DNA of 64,000 nt, taken from Bedellia somnulentella. Taxonomy: Eukaryota; Arthropoda; Insecta; Lepidoptera; Bedelliidae. A program made the translations under genes and the position numbers. The notes beneath the pieces are model-generated. The model was given only the letters and a program-made list of their open reading frames with translations. It ran no database searches and had not been told where the DNA came from. This document shows, piece after piece, positions 42,401 through 53,249 of the stretch; the stretch's first letter is position 1, and each line of letters starts with the position of its first letter. The DNA lies in NCBI GenBank assembly GCA_963576735.1, contig OY755190.1:675695-739694 (forward strand), in the 5' to 3' direction.

Positions 42401-42908
42401 CGGCGTGAGAATATGTATGTATGTATGTATGTAGTAATAATCCTCACATGATGTTTTCATGAACAAAAAGATTTAAACTAATGATGCGTTAATGTAATGG
42501 AAAGTTAGACCTAATATATTAACAAAAATCTTTTCAATACTGTAGATAATAAAAACAAGTATGGATTAAGGTAAAGTTTCAATTTTCTAGAATAAGTATG
42601 TCAAAAAAATCATAATATATTACTAACTACTTCACTCTGTATCAAGAGTCTAAGTAATTTTACGACGAAGTATTGCAAAGTATGTTAATAACGTTAAAAG
42701 TATTACCTCTCAGCAGCTATGATAAACGATTTTGACGTATTAACACGTAGGGGGAAAACTTTTTGCAATTGACAATATTATTTTTCATACAGAGATGATG
42801 GCTTTTGGGAATCGAAGGCACAGGAGCGGCTGCCACGTACGGAAACTCGCAGTGTAGGTGTTGGCGCAAGAACAGTCATAATAGAACAACAATTAAAAAA
42901 CCTATTGA

Positions 42909-43045
42909 CTTTCGGATATTTAAAGCCCGGCGTTTGAAAAACTTTTCAGTTATCATCTCAGTCTTCCCGTGACCATGATAACTGAAAAGTTTTCAAAACG
43001 TCGGGCTTTAAAAACATGTAATAACACGCGATTAAATATCCGAAA
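42909..43045. repeat. Imperfect hairpin, MITE-like
   Basis: CTTTCGGATATTTAAAGCCC and GGCGTTTGAAAAACTTTTC at 42909-42949 pair with the complement at about 42975-43045. The loop is about 19 bp, and the right arm contains a 19-20 bp insertion (AACATGTAATAACACGCG). No clean target duplication. The stretch 42489-42908 holds no gene. Confidence 0.65.
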
Positions 43046-43061
43046 GAATTTTAGTAATACA

Positions 43062-43304
43062 GACATACATATACTCACGGCTATATTTCCCTAGAAGGGG
43101 TAGCCAGAGCTAAGGAATTATAAATTCCACAGCCACTTTTGGATATTGAGAGGGGAAAAGATGGTAAAAATAAAGGTTTTTGGTGATGGGCCTCCAACCG
43201 CATCGCCCAAAAATCCAATAAAAAGCACCAATACCCTTAGTCGCCTCTTACGACACCCGTGGGTAGAAAGGGGTAGCAACATTCTAAGCCAGCACTACAC
43301 GGCA
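43062..43304 (-). mobile_element. SINE-B copy (TGTCGTAAGAG subfamily)
   Basis: Full-length minus-strand copy, from ACATACATATACTCACGGC to CAGCACTACACGGCA. Few private changes. Confidence 0.87.
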
Positions 43305-43636
43305 ACATTATGTTTTAAAACTGTAGGATATTTTAATAGCATTTTTATAGTGTAAGTGGAAAGTTTCTGATACGAATAGCAGATAACAATAAATAAACAT
43401 CACCCCACAGTTATTGGTACCAGGGGTATACAGAAGGAGGTCAAAACCTGAATAAATAACAATCGTAAACAAACATATATACTGTCAAAGGAAATAATGT
43501 CCATGTTTTAAATCCCTCAAGGATTGGGTAGAGTCAATATTTGTTTCAAATATCGTAGTAAGTTACATGGTTAATATTTTTTGGTGTTATAATTAGTAGT
43601 TTTTAACTGCGTCGAATTTGAATAGGGAATTAAATT

Positions 43637-43884
43637 ACACACATACATACATATACTCATGGCTATAAATCCCATGAAGGGGTAGCCAGAGCTAGGGAAT
43701 TAGAAACTCCTCAGCCACTTTTGGAAGTTGCGTGAGGAAAAGATGGTGGAATAAAGGTTTTTGGTGATGGGTTTCTAACCGCATCGCCCAACAATCCCTT
43801 TAAAGCCCCATACCGTTAGTCGCCTCTTACGTACATCCACCGGAAGAAATAGGGTAGTGCTATTCTAAGCCAGCACTACACAGC
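43637..43884 (-). mobile_element. SINE-B copy (ACGTAAGAG subfamily) with 11-bp target duplication
   Basis: Full-length minus-strand copy. GGAATTAAATT lies at 43626-43636 and 43892-43902, leaving a few extra bases (AAAATT) at the 5' end of the element. Confidence 0.85.
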
Positions 43885-44082
43885 AAAAATTGGAATTAAA
43901 TTGTTTCAAGTAAAGATTAAATGTAAGATTGCTTTTAGTGATACGACCCCATTGTAGGTTTGTTATTAATAGAATATGATTTTTTGGAAGAAAAAAAATG
44001 TAATATGCATTAGAGATTTTACTATTCTATTCTAAAAAATGAGGTGATGTTTTTTTTGTACTTTTTGTTTTATTTAAAACAC

Positions 44083-44328
44083 TACCGTGATAGCTTAATG
44101 GATAAGAACTTACGTCCGTCATACGACACGAAACCCACGTGGCTTAGTTTTACTTGGTCATGTGACTGCGTATTCGTACAAAACGGCGATAGGCCTGCCC
44201 CCTATCACGCGAGTACACTGTCCAAGCAAAACGTGGGTACGCTGAACAGATGATAATGTCACGTGACGTTCAGAAGTATTAGTACCTCTGCCAACCCCTT
44301 CGGGGATATACAACGTTAATGTTTATTC
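44083..44328 (+). mobile_element. SINE-A copy with deleted head and middle
   Basis: CCGTGATAGCTTAATGGATAAG begins the tRNA-like head, but the B box is lost. The element resumes at GAAACCCACGTGGC and ends CCAACCCCTTCGGGGATATAC. Confidence 0.75.
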
Positions 44329-44679
44329 CAAGTTAAGTACCAATATTACATAAATTATCTTCCATACATTACAGAATTCAAAACAATGACAAAGAATTAT
44401 AACAATGCGAAACACATGTTGTTCAGATAATCAAATTAATCCATCTACCGACCCATCGAACCGTCATGGCGTGAACGTGTGAAAATTATTTTATATAGTG
44501 ACCGGCCAGAATAAGCTGACCTTTCCTTGGGAGCAGATTGTACAGATATATTTTGAATGACGGAAATAAATTTATTATAGTCACGTGGAATATTATTTTT
44601 ATAGATCGAATAAACTATTATAACATATAAAGCTTTTTTCTTTCAGACCTTTCAGATCTGTATTAAGAATTAATAAATT

Positions 44680-44925
44680 AGTAAAAAATTCGGAGGTAGG
44701 AAACGCAAACACTACTAAAACGTGTAAAAGAAATAAAGGATAGAAGAATTTCGCGCTGGCAGCCAATTGACACGGTAGCTCAATTGGCAAGAGCGACGGG
44801 GGCGTATACCCGAAGGTCGCGGGTTCGAATCCCGCCTGTGTGGAAATTTTTCTTTCCTTTATTTATTCTTTATTTATTAGTAATAATCACCACATGAGGT
44901 TTTCATGAACAAAAAGATTTAAATT
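44680..44925 (+). mobile_element. SINE-C copy
   Basis: Sense copy from about AATTCGGAGGTAGGAAACGC through a tRNA-like core (44770-44843, anticodon loop one base too long, acceptor end changed to GTGTG) to the full tail ending GATTTAAA. Unlike other copies it has no antisense prefix. Confidence 0.82.
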
Positions 44926-45374
44926 ACTTTCAGATCAAGTTGGCTTTACACAAAGTACGGTGTAAAAAATATTGACATCATTCATAAAAAATTGGCAGTA
45001 TATAAAACTTTTTCTTATCTATGCTCATGGCAATACGATTATAATTATTCATGACAAAACTTTGTAGCTGTACGATTACTTTATTTTCAATTACTGTATT
45101 TTTGTTTCTTGTAATGTTCTGTATCTGTTGTTTATCTTAAAAAAAATCAAAACGGGGTTGCCACAGCACTGAAAACGAGAATTCCTCAACCAATTTTGGA
45201 AGTTAAGATGGTATGATATGGTGATGATTATTGATCGTTGGTGATAGTTTAAAAGTCCCTTAAAATCAATCACATAAAAAGTCTTGGAGCCATAGTATTT
45301 CTTACAACGCCCACAAGGTGGGGTATTGCATCATCATTATAAGCAACGACGATAACTTACTTAATATTGTATCC
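44926..45374. other. Intergenic sequence with a possible SINE-B trace
   Basis: At about 45150-45330, CGGGGTTGCCACAGCAC, CCTCAACCAATTTTGGAAGTT and TTGGTGATAG look like an old minus-strand SINE-B. No gene. Confidence 0.45.
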
Positions 45375-45382
45375 TCATTCTC

Positions 45383-45760
45383 TAACATAACATATAACAT
45401 AAACGTTTACGCCGAATATCCGCGAAGGGGTTGGCAGAAGTACTAATACTTCTGAACATCACGTGACTTTGTCACCTGGTGTTCAGGGTACCCACGTTTT
45501 GCATGGACAGTGTACTCACGTGATAGGGGGCAGGCCTATCGCCGTTTTGTACGAATTCACTGTCACATGACTAAGTACAACTCAGCCATGTGGGTTTCCT
45601 CACGATGTTTTCCCTCGCCGTTAACAACCATAATAAATTAACCACACATATGTCTTTAGAAAAGACAAATTGGTGTAGGCCCGACCTGGGATTTGAACAC
45701 TAGTCGCTTACACGTTAACCGGTGTTCTACCCATTGAGCTATCACGTCGTTCATCGTTCG
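45383..45760 (-). mobile_element. SINE-A copy, full length
   Basis: Minus-strand copy, from the (ATAAC)n tail to the tRNA-like head (CATTGAGCTATCACG). The flanking TCATTCTC at 45375-45382 and 45761-45768 is a likely target duplication. Confidence 0.87.
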
Positions 45761-46146
45761 TCATTCTCAAACTATTCTTTGAAGTTATTTTCACTTTATG
45801 TCATATTAATCACCTAAATAATATCTACTTATCCATAGACCATCCAATTCTGGCGCCGTACACAAAGATGGATGACGAATGCTGTTAATGTATTTCTTTG
45901 ACGTGTCATCGTTCAATTGCCGAGAGCACCCGAGTGATGGCGAAGTCGATATATTTGTGACAAGGGAATGATGTAGTGGATGGGTATTGTTTATTTATTA
46001 ATACTGTTAAGAGTATTTATAGAGAAATACAGCTTAATAAAACTTGTTGTAAGATGTGTGTAGGATAAAGTGAGTACTTTTGTGAAGTGTTTAGTAAAAT
46101 AATGTTTTAGACTTTAGCGCAATTAATCACGTCTATGCCTATGTTT

Positions 46147-46419
46147 TGCCGTGTAGTGCCGGCTTAGAATGTTTGCCGTGTAGTGCCGGCTTAGAATGTC
46201 GCTACCCCTTTCTACCCACGGGTGTCGTAAGAGGCGACTAAGGGTATTGGGGCTTTCTATTGGATTTTTGGGCGATGCGGTTGGAGACCCATCACCAAAA
46301 ACCTTTATTTTTACCATCTTTTTCCCACTCAACTTCCAAAAGTGGCTTAGGAATTTATAATTCCTTAGCTCTCGCTACCCCTTCTAGGGAAATATAGCCG
46401 TGAGTATATGTATGTATGT
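46147..46419 (+). mobile_element. SINE-B copy with duplicated 5' end
   Basis: The first 27 bases (GCCGTGTAGTGCCGGCTTAG and onward) occur twice, at 46148 and 46175. The target duplication ATCACGTCTAT lies at 46127-46137 and 46420-46430. Nine extra bases separate the left duplication from the first GCCGTG. Confidence 0.87.
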
Positions 46420-46789
46420 ATCACGTCTATCAAATTGTTGAACGTATGTTGTACGATTGATTATTATTAACACCGGACCAAAACACACTCTCTCATAATT
46501 TTCAAAACTACCGCCACAAAATTAAAAAAAAAGCAATAAAAATACGGGTATAAATTAACGCACCAATGATACCAAAAGGCAAAGACATAGAATATTTTAA
46601 TAGCAGCAGTGTAAGTCCAGCGAACCGAGCCCCGCGCGCCTTGGGTGCTATTTCTATGCTGATGCTAAATAATTGATAATGTACCCCGAAACGCAACGCC
46701 CAATTGCCAAACGGAAGCATTTTTGGTGAATGTTTTGAGTTTGTTTTAAACTAGTTGGCGAGTCTTTGCGTCGATTGGTTTTGTTTATA

Positions 46790-46995
46790 TGCATACATAC
46801 ATATATTCACGGCTATAAATCCCTAAGAGGGATAGCCAGGGCTTCAGAATCTGAAAATTCTTCCGCTACTTTTGGAAGTTAAGTGGGGAAAAGATTGTCA
46901 AATAAATGTTTACTTGAAAAGCCCCAATCGTTTAATCGTCTCTTACGATTACCCACGGAAAGAAATCGGGGATTGCTATTCTAAGCCGACAGTAA
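46790..46995 (-). mobile_element. SINE-B copy, internally deleted
   Basis: ATACATATATTCACGGC to AAGCCGACAGTAAACTGG. The GATGGGTCTCCAACCG block is missing. Confidence 0.7.
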
Positions 46996-47597
46996 ACTGG
47001 TTTCAATGACTAGGTAAGATAAGAGATACTAATACTTCTGATGATCACGTGGTATCGTGCTTCACTCTTCATATTTTCGTGCAATTTGCAAGCACTACGA
47101 ACGGTTAGTGTATTTTTTATAAACGTTTTATTTAGTATTTTCCTGAAGGGGTAGTGAGATTCTTCATATATACATAATGGAAAATTATGACCCAAAAGTA
47201 AAACGTTTTAAGCGGAACGGCGTGAATCTAATGCCATTGATTTTCTGCACCATTTCTCATTGTATAATTAAATTCGGCAGATGTCTTGGACCAAAGAGTT
47301 TTGCTCTTACTACGCCATCTTGGTTTGATTCTTTTATTTTTATTTCAACGTTTTCTTCTTTTCTCGCAGGTCACATATTGAAACAATTATCATTAAGAAT
47401 ATGGTATATATTTCCGATGTCACAGCAGAGTAAAGTAAAGTTCTTTAAAAATCTCATTGCATGTTACGACTTGGCTAACAAACTCTCGGTCTGGAAAAAG
47501 TACGCAACTAATATCTGCTAAACTTATCGCCACCTAAAACAAAATCCCGGTCACAGGTTCCACGCATTGCTAAATTATACTAAGTATCAATGAACTT

Positions 47598-47784
47598 TTG
47601 CCGTGTAGTGTTTCTACCGATGGGTGTACGTAAGAGGCGACTAACGGTATTGGGGCTTTTAAGGGATTTTTGGGCGATGCGGCTGGAGACCCATCACCAA
47701 CAACCTTTACTTTACCATCCTTTCCCCACTCAATTTTACCTACCTACCTACTAGGGATTTATAGCCGTGAGTATATGTATGTAT
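47598..47784 (+). mobile_element. SINE-B copy with two internal deletions, 12-bp target duplication
   Basis: Deletions remove the CGGCTTAGAAT...CCCC part and the AAAGTGGCTGAGG...CTCTGG part, the latter replaced by ACCTACCTACC. GTATCAATGAAC lies at 47584-47595 and 47785-47796. The preceding 46996-47583 contains a 114-codon frame (47177-47521) with no recognisable domain. Confidence 0.85.
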
Positions 47785-47814
47785 GTATCAATGAACAATT
47801 TATTTATATGTTGT

Positions 47815-47935
47815 GTCATTTTGGCTAAGAATAGCATTCACTCATTTGTTCCTGTGATTATTATGATATTGGAGCTTTAAGAGCTTGTTGGGCGATGTAG
47901 CTGGAGACCCATAACCAATAATCCTTGTTTAACTA
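47815..47935 (+). mobile_element. SINE-B 5' remnant, old
   Basis: TTGGCTAAGAATAGCA, TTATTATGATATTGGAGCTTT and GGGCGATGTAGCTGGAGACCC, in family order. Confidence 0.6.
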
Positions 47936-48425
47936 ATTTAATGTAATACAATTTCTATTTATATATTCTCGATAACTAAAATAAACTACTTACTTTGACT
48001 GGCTACACATCTTGGGTTTTATACCTCTGAGTACACGCATACACTTTATATTAATTATTATTATTTAATTTATATGAATTCATTTCGTCCCACTCCGAGC
48101 AAGCACAACCGGCACAAAGGGAACACATTTCCAGTTTCCATTAAATTTCGAAATCATCGTTCGCCTGTTGGCAATATCTGATAAATCCGTCCAATATTGC
48201 AGACCCGATTACTGCGCTCTGAGACAAAGATTCAATTTAATTGCGAGTCAGTGTAATGAGCCGTGGAGAGTAAGCGGTCGGAACACGGTATCGAAAGATT
48301 CTGCGGGAACACAATTATTCAGTTCTTTAGGCGAATTGTTTTGGACTTTGTTAGTCTGTGTTTGGATCTTTACGTATGAAAAGAATACTTATGTATACAA
48401 CTTCGACTTTGCGAAAATGTTTTCC

Positions 48426-48645
48426 AAAGTGTGAAAAATAAAATCTCATGCATAAAAATATAGACGAATGTTAAAGAAGCTTGAGAGGTATATACATTTT
48501 CTTACAAAGTAGCAGCCAGTAGTCTCTGTCTACCCTAATAGAAATTGATAGTCTTATTACGTGTACGGGTTTTTTTCTAAACGTGGCGATCGATAGTCTA
48601 TGCCTACCCCAATGGGAACAAATGGCGTGAGTATATGTATGTATG
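48426..48645 (+). mobile_element. Two RTE-like LINE 3' ends in tandem
   Basis: Positions 48426-48561 are worn (AAGTGTGAAAAATAAAATC, GCAGCCAGTAGTCTCTGTC). Positions 48583-48645 are sharper (GTGGCGATCGATAGTCTATG, CCCCAATGGGAACAAATGGC) with a GTAT tail. Confidence 0.7.
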
Positions 48646-48714
48646 TTGATTAATCAATACATAGATATACAGAATTTAAATCTAAAATTATATAATCTAG
48701 AATTTTTTACTAAT

Positions 48715-48850
48715 TCGGAATTTCGCGCTGGCAGCCATTGACACGGTAGCTCAATTGGCAAGAGCGACGGGGGCGTATAACCGAGGTCGCGGGTTCGAAT
48801 CTCGCCGGTGTCGAAATTTTTCTTTCCTTTATTTATTCTTTATTTATAGA
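48715..48850 (+). mobile_element. SINE-C copy, shortened
   Basis: CTAATTCGGAATTTCGCGC, then a tRNA-like core at 48739-48812 (CTCAATTGGCAAGAGC, GGTTCGAATCTCGCC), then a tail cut at TTTATTTATAG. The left flank is much shorter than in the 311-bp unit. Confidence 0.8.
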
Positions 48851-49995
48851 TAGACAGTCCAAAAAAAATCTTACCTTCACTTAAAACTCTTTCTCTCAAC
48901 ATGAACAGTTCTAACCTCATCTTCCGAAACGCAACCGTAGCAAACCTCTCCCACAACAATGCAGAGCAAGCCTGCACATCAAAATTAGCTGCAAGATTGC
49001 AGACATCAATCCAAGACGAGCGAACGGGATTCCGACGATATCTAATAAGTCGGTGCGGTCTGACTCGGATGTCTATGGCCAGGAGTGAGTTAGTCTACAG
49101 GAGCTTCGGATATTTGTGAAGATTTGCTATTCTGTTTAGATTCTTAGGATTTGATGGATAGACGTGAAACTTTAAAATTCAAATTAAGAAGCATTGGTAG
49201 ATTTAATACAAAATATACTTTTTGCAGAACCAAGAGACTTTATGACCCACTTTCTAGATTAATCAATACTCAGATAGACTGTCCAAAAAATGGATTACTT
49301 TTACTTTAAACTCTTTCTTTTCAACATAAACTATTCTAACCTCATCTTCCCAAACGCAGCCGTAGCAAACCTCTCCCACAAAAATGCAGAGCAAACCAGC
49401 ACATCAAAATTAGCTGCAAGATTGCAGACATCAATCCAAGACGAGCGAACGGGATTCCGACGATATCTAATAAGTCGGTGCGGTCTGTCCGGATGTCTAT
49501 GGCCGGGAGTGAGTTAGACTTCAGGTGCTTCATTTGCGAGGATCTGCTATGCTGTTTGGATTCTTAGGATTTGATGGATAGACGTGAAACTTTAAAATTC
49601 AAATTAAGAAGCATTGGTAGATTTAATACAAAATATACTTTTTGCAGAACCAAGAGACTTTATGACCCACTTTCTAGATTAATCAATACACAGATAGACT
49701 GCCAAAAAAATGGATTACTTTTACTTTAAACTATTTCTTTTCAACATAAACTATTCTAGCCTCATCTTCCCAAACGCAGCCGTAGCAAACCTCTCCCACA
49801 ACAATGCAGAGCAAACCAGCACATCAAAATTAGCTGCAAGATTGCAGACATCAATCCAAGACGAGCGAACGGGATTCCGACGATGTCTAATAAGTCGGTG
49901 CGGTCTGACTCGGATGTCTATGGCCGGGAGTGAGTTAGGTTTCAGGTGCCTCAGATGTTTGCGAGGATCTGCTATGCTGTTTGGATTCTAAGGAT
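48851..49995. repeat. Three tandem copies of a 420-425 bp unit
   Basis: Unit landmarks GCAGAGCAA(G/A)CC recur at 48961, 49386 and 49806. The end of units 1 and 2 (about 49140-49270 and 49560-49690) is virtually identical. Unit 3 is cut shortly after GGATTC. Each unit has an open frame of 72-93 codons on the plus strand (containing KLAARLQTSIQDERTGFRR) and another on the minus strand. Neither is recognised. The array begins right at the SINE-C tail end. Confidence 0.85.
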
Positions 49996-50426
49996 TTGTT
50001 GGATGGTCATATACAGGAAATATTTAATTTAAGAACACATAGACTTTTGAAAGAAAATAATCATGCAGCAAAGAGAAATCTTTAACCTACTTCCCTAATA
50101 AGGACGGTATTTTTTATCTACAAAATATGTAGATTAGGAGAAGAGTTTGAATTACTTCCCTATCCTTATAGTTGTTAAAAGGGGACATCAGAGTGAGGGA
50201 ACCAATGTGTGTGTATATGTGGAAATTACTATACAAAATATATTTTATTAAAAATACTAAGTATCTCGACTTTCTAAACAATCTTAAAAACTTACTCGCA
50301 AACAAAATCTCGCATCCAACCACAACATCGTAAAAGCAATCAGTTCGCCATAATCGGCGGCCCAGAGATTAACTCCCAATAAACCGGGTCCACACTGAAC
50401 TAAGGTCCTATCGAACGATCAGATAT

Positions 50427-50470
50427 TATAAGGGACCGATGATAGCGCCCTGCGGCACGCCGGGTTTTAA
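50427..50470 (-). pseudogene. Possible scrap of a LINE reverse transcriptase (motif B)
   Basis: On the minus strand KPGVPQGAIIGPL is readable and resembles the motif B consensus (PQGxxLGP), followed by a stop. It is too short to assign, and the surrounding 49996-50671 is otherwise empty. Confidence 0.25.
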
Positions 50471-50671
50471 TCAAACGCATTATGGTGGGCAAATTGCTGG
50501 GACACTAATTTGGGGAGACTGATTTTCAATTCGGTTGTGTATTGTTTTTGTAGATTTCAGTGTAATATAAGTTTCTAAAATATATTCAAGGTTTATTACA
50601 GTGTGTTTTATATGTCATTTAGAACCTACACATAAATTGCAGCGTATGTATAATATCCAAAACAATATAAA

Positions 50672-50756
50672 AAAATGGCTTAGGAATTTCTTCTTCCTTA
50701 GCTCTGGCTACCTACCACTTCTAGGGATTTGTTGCCGTGAGTATATGTATGTATGT
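50672..50756 (+). mobile_element. SINE-B 3' fragment
   Basis: AATGGCTTAGGAATTTC, CCTTAGCTCTGGCTACC and GCCGTGAGTATATGTATG. Possibly a 5'-truncated insertion. Confidence 0.75.
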
Positions 50757-51071
50757 AAAAAGCTCGCTTTTAAAGATCATACAAATAAAATGCAATTAAT
50801 ATATAAATGCACAATTTTACTCAGTGTCAGCACTGATACTACAAACAAATATGTTGGACTTAATTGTACGTCGAATTGGAACAATCATAAGTTTTATCTA
50901 CACATTTATTCTTTAATAACTAACTTATTACACCCCATATTGGATGGTACCTATTGTTGTTTATGACAATAACATCGGACCTCCAGCAACAAGAAAATTA
51001 ATATAATTTACTGTTTTATTAAAATTGAAGTAGTTATTTTAATTATATATTTTACTTTTTTTATATAAATA

Positions 51072-51428
51072 GCCGTGATCCATGTGATAGCACAGTGAGA
51101 ATAACACCGCTTACCATGCAGACGACGAGGGCTTAAATCTTGGTGCAGGCCTACACCAATTTGTCTTTTCTAAAGTCATATGTGTGGTTAATTTATCATG
51201 GTTGTTAACGGTGAGGGAAAACATCGTGAGGAAACCCGCTTGGCTTAGTTGTACTTTGTCATGTGACAGTGTATTTCTACGAAACAGCGATAGGACTGCC
51301 TCTTACCACGTGAGTACACTGTCCAAGCAAAATGTAGGTACTCTGAAAACCAGGTGACAAGGTCACATGATGTTCAGAAGTATTAGTACATCTGCCAACC
51401 TCTTCAGGGATATACGGCGTGAAAATTT
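51072..51428 (+). mobile_element. SINE-A copy, full length, older
   Basis: Head CATGTGATAGCACAGTGAG with GGGCTTAAATCTTGG; end CCAACCTCTTCAGGGATATAC then GGCGTGAAA. Substitutions are spread throughout. Confidence 0.82.
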
Positions 51429-51521
51429 GAGTTTTATTAAAATGACACGTTTTAATTATAATGAAAATAAAGACGCTGAAACAAATACGGGTTGGCGAAT
51501 ATTTTTGGTCCCAACAGAAAC

Positions 51522-51742
51522 ATACATATACTCACGACTATAAATACCAAGAAAGGGAAGCCAGAGCATCAGAATACGCAATTATTCAGCCACTTTTGGA
51601 AGTCAAATGGGGAAAATATTGTAATATAAATGTTCTTGGTTATGGGTCTCTAACAGCATCGCCCAAAAATGACTTAAAAAGCCTTACGAACACCCACGGG
51701 CAGAAATGGGGTAGTGCTATTGTAAGCTGACACTTCACAGCT
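51522..51742 (-). mobile_element. SINE-B copy, moderately decayed
   Basis: ACATACATATACTCACGAC to GCTGACACTTCACAGC, with ATGGGTCTCTAACAGCATCGCC. Confidence 0.75.
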
Positions 51743-52204
51743 ACAACAGAAAGAGTACTTTCGAAATGATAAATTACTGCGAGCATACGTATTTGCAATC
51801 CTAAACCAATTGCGATTCCACGCTCACGACATCAGTCTCACAAGAAACCCCACCTGCACTATCCGAATACCAACCCGCTATAAACTGAATAAACTGCACA
51901 ACAGAATTTAATTTACAAATACGAATATTTTCGACCGAACAATAATACTAGAGTAGTAATTGAATCCTACCCGGCAGCGACGGGCGACCGTTAACATGCC
52001 TCGGGACGCTTATGCTTAGACCCTCAACTAACACGAGCAAGACAAACATACAAACAAACAAACAAGGGTGAAAAGGACAGAAACACAAAGATACAATTCG
52101 AAAGTGTTTATTATAAACAAAGCAAGCAGTCTTATTGGTACTACCCTTTTAATAGACAATTGGACACGCAGAGAGGTGATGTGTTATACGGAGGCGAATT
52201 TAGT

Positions 52205-52732
52205 GGGTGGGGGTAAGTTTGAGGCGATTTTGGGACTTTGATCTTGTATTTGGGATGTTAATTAGATGTTGAGATAATGGTGCTGTTGTGGACATTTGGA
52301 CAGATGTTTGGGAAGGGTGGATGGTCAATCGATGAAGTATATTTGTAGTGTTCTAAAAGTTACGCAAATTTATATGTATTGGTCTAAGGCAGCTTTTTTA
52401 ATATTACTATATTGTGTTTTCAAAATATATGAATATTAAAGTGTCAGTAGGGGCAAGTTAGAGGCGATTTCGGGACTTTGATCTTGTATTTGACCCGCCC
52501 CCTATCACGTGAGTACACTGTCCATGCAAAACGTGGGTACTCTGAACACCAGGTGACAAAGTCACGTGATGTTCAGAAGTATTAGTACCTCTGCCAACAC
52601 CTTGGGGATATTCGGTGTGAACGTTTATGGTGATGTTTTGGACAGATGTTTGGGAAGGGTGGATGGTCAATCGATGAAATATATTTGCAGTCTAAAAGTT
52701 ACGTAAATATAAGTGTATGGGACTAAGGCAGC
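52205..52732. repeat. Local duplication, second copy patched with SINE-A 3' sequence
   Basis: Unit 1 is 52205-52393 and unit 2 is 52447-52732. They share AGGCGATTTTGGGACTTTG and TTTGGGAAGGGTGGATGG. In unit 2 the middle of unit 1 (GGATGTTAATTAGATG region) is replaced by 52492-52632, a SINE-A 3' part (CCCCCTATCACGTGAG to GAACGTTTATG). The stretch 51743-52204 has no gene. Confidence 0.75.
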
Positions 52733-53249
52733 TTAATTCATATCAGTATATTGTACTATAAGTTATAAATATAAGAGTAACGTAACAAAGTATTAATTCA
52801 TTTATGTTAACCTTTCCTCATCGCTTACATATTTTATGAAATAAAACACTCGAACAACTTTAGCGAAACACAGAGGTGTAAAGGCCAACGATAAACACGA
52901 TTGATATCATTTTGATCTAATACTACCTTCGGCCTTTCAGATTAAATATGTTTAAACATTTGCCATGGAGTCATAATCTGTAACATAATATAAGGAGGCA
53001 AAGTTTGCAAGAGATGGAGATCTGGTTTCAGCATCTCTTTTAACAATATTTATATTGTAAGCTCAGTTATTCCTGACTGATCTTCAGAAGAAATTTCAAT
53101 TTTAAGAATTAAGAATATATTATTGTATGAGGAACATGACGTGGTGTATTCTTACTGGTGGTTTGTGTCAGACGTACCTTTAAAATATAATAATAGCTGT
53201 GAAAAGTTGGCTTAGAATAGCACCAACTCATTTCTACCCGTGGGTATAC

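Larger units (their letters stand above)
39203..42430 (+). mobile_element. RTE-like LINE, near full length, 3228 bp
   Basis: It is flanked by GTAGTAATAA at 39193-39202 and 42431-42440. A 127-bp leader, an endonuclease plus reverse transcriptase coding region without a separate gag-like frame, a 3' end of only a few bases after the stop, and a (GTAT)n tail all fit the RTE clade. The 3' end CTCTGCCTACCCCAATGGGAAC then CGGCGTGAG recurs in many truncated copies across the window and in modified form in SINE-A and SINE-B. Confidence 0.92.
38982..42477 (+). mobile_element. SINE-C palindromic insertion interrupted by the RTE-like LINE
   Basis: Antisense tail and half of the tRNA-like core (38982-39054) are followed by a sense copy (about 39055-39202). 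The sense tail resumes after the LINE at 42441-42477 (CATGATGTTTTCATG, ATTTAAA). The outer target duplication CTAATGATGCG lies at 38971-38981 and 42478-42488. The SINE-C inserted first and the LINE later. Confidence 0.88.

Noticed and set aside
39665..42466. Several 70-167 codon minus-strand frames opposite the LINE
   Set aside because: They are shadows of the endonuclease and reverse transcriptase frames, caused by the low frequency of stops opposite purine-rich codons.
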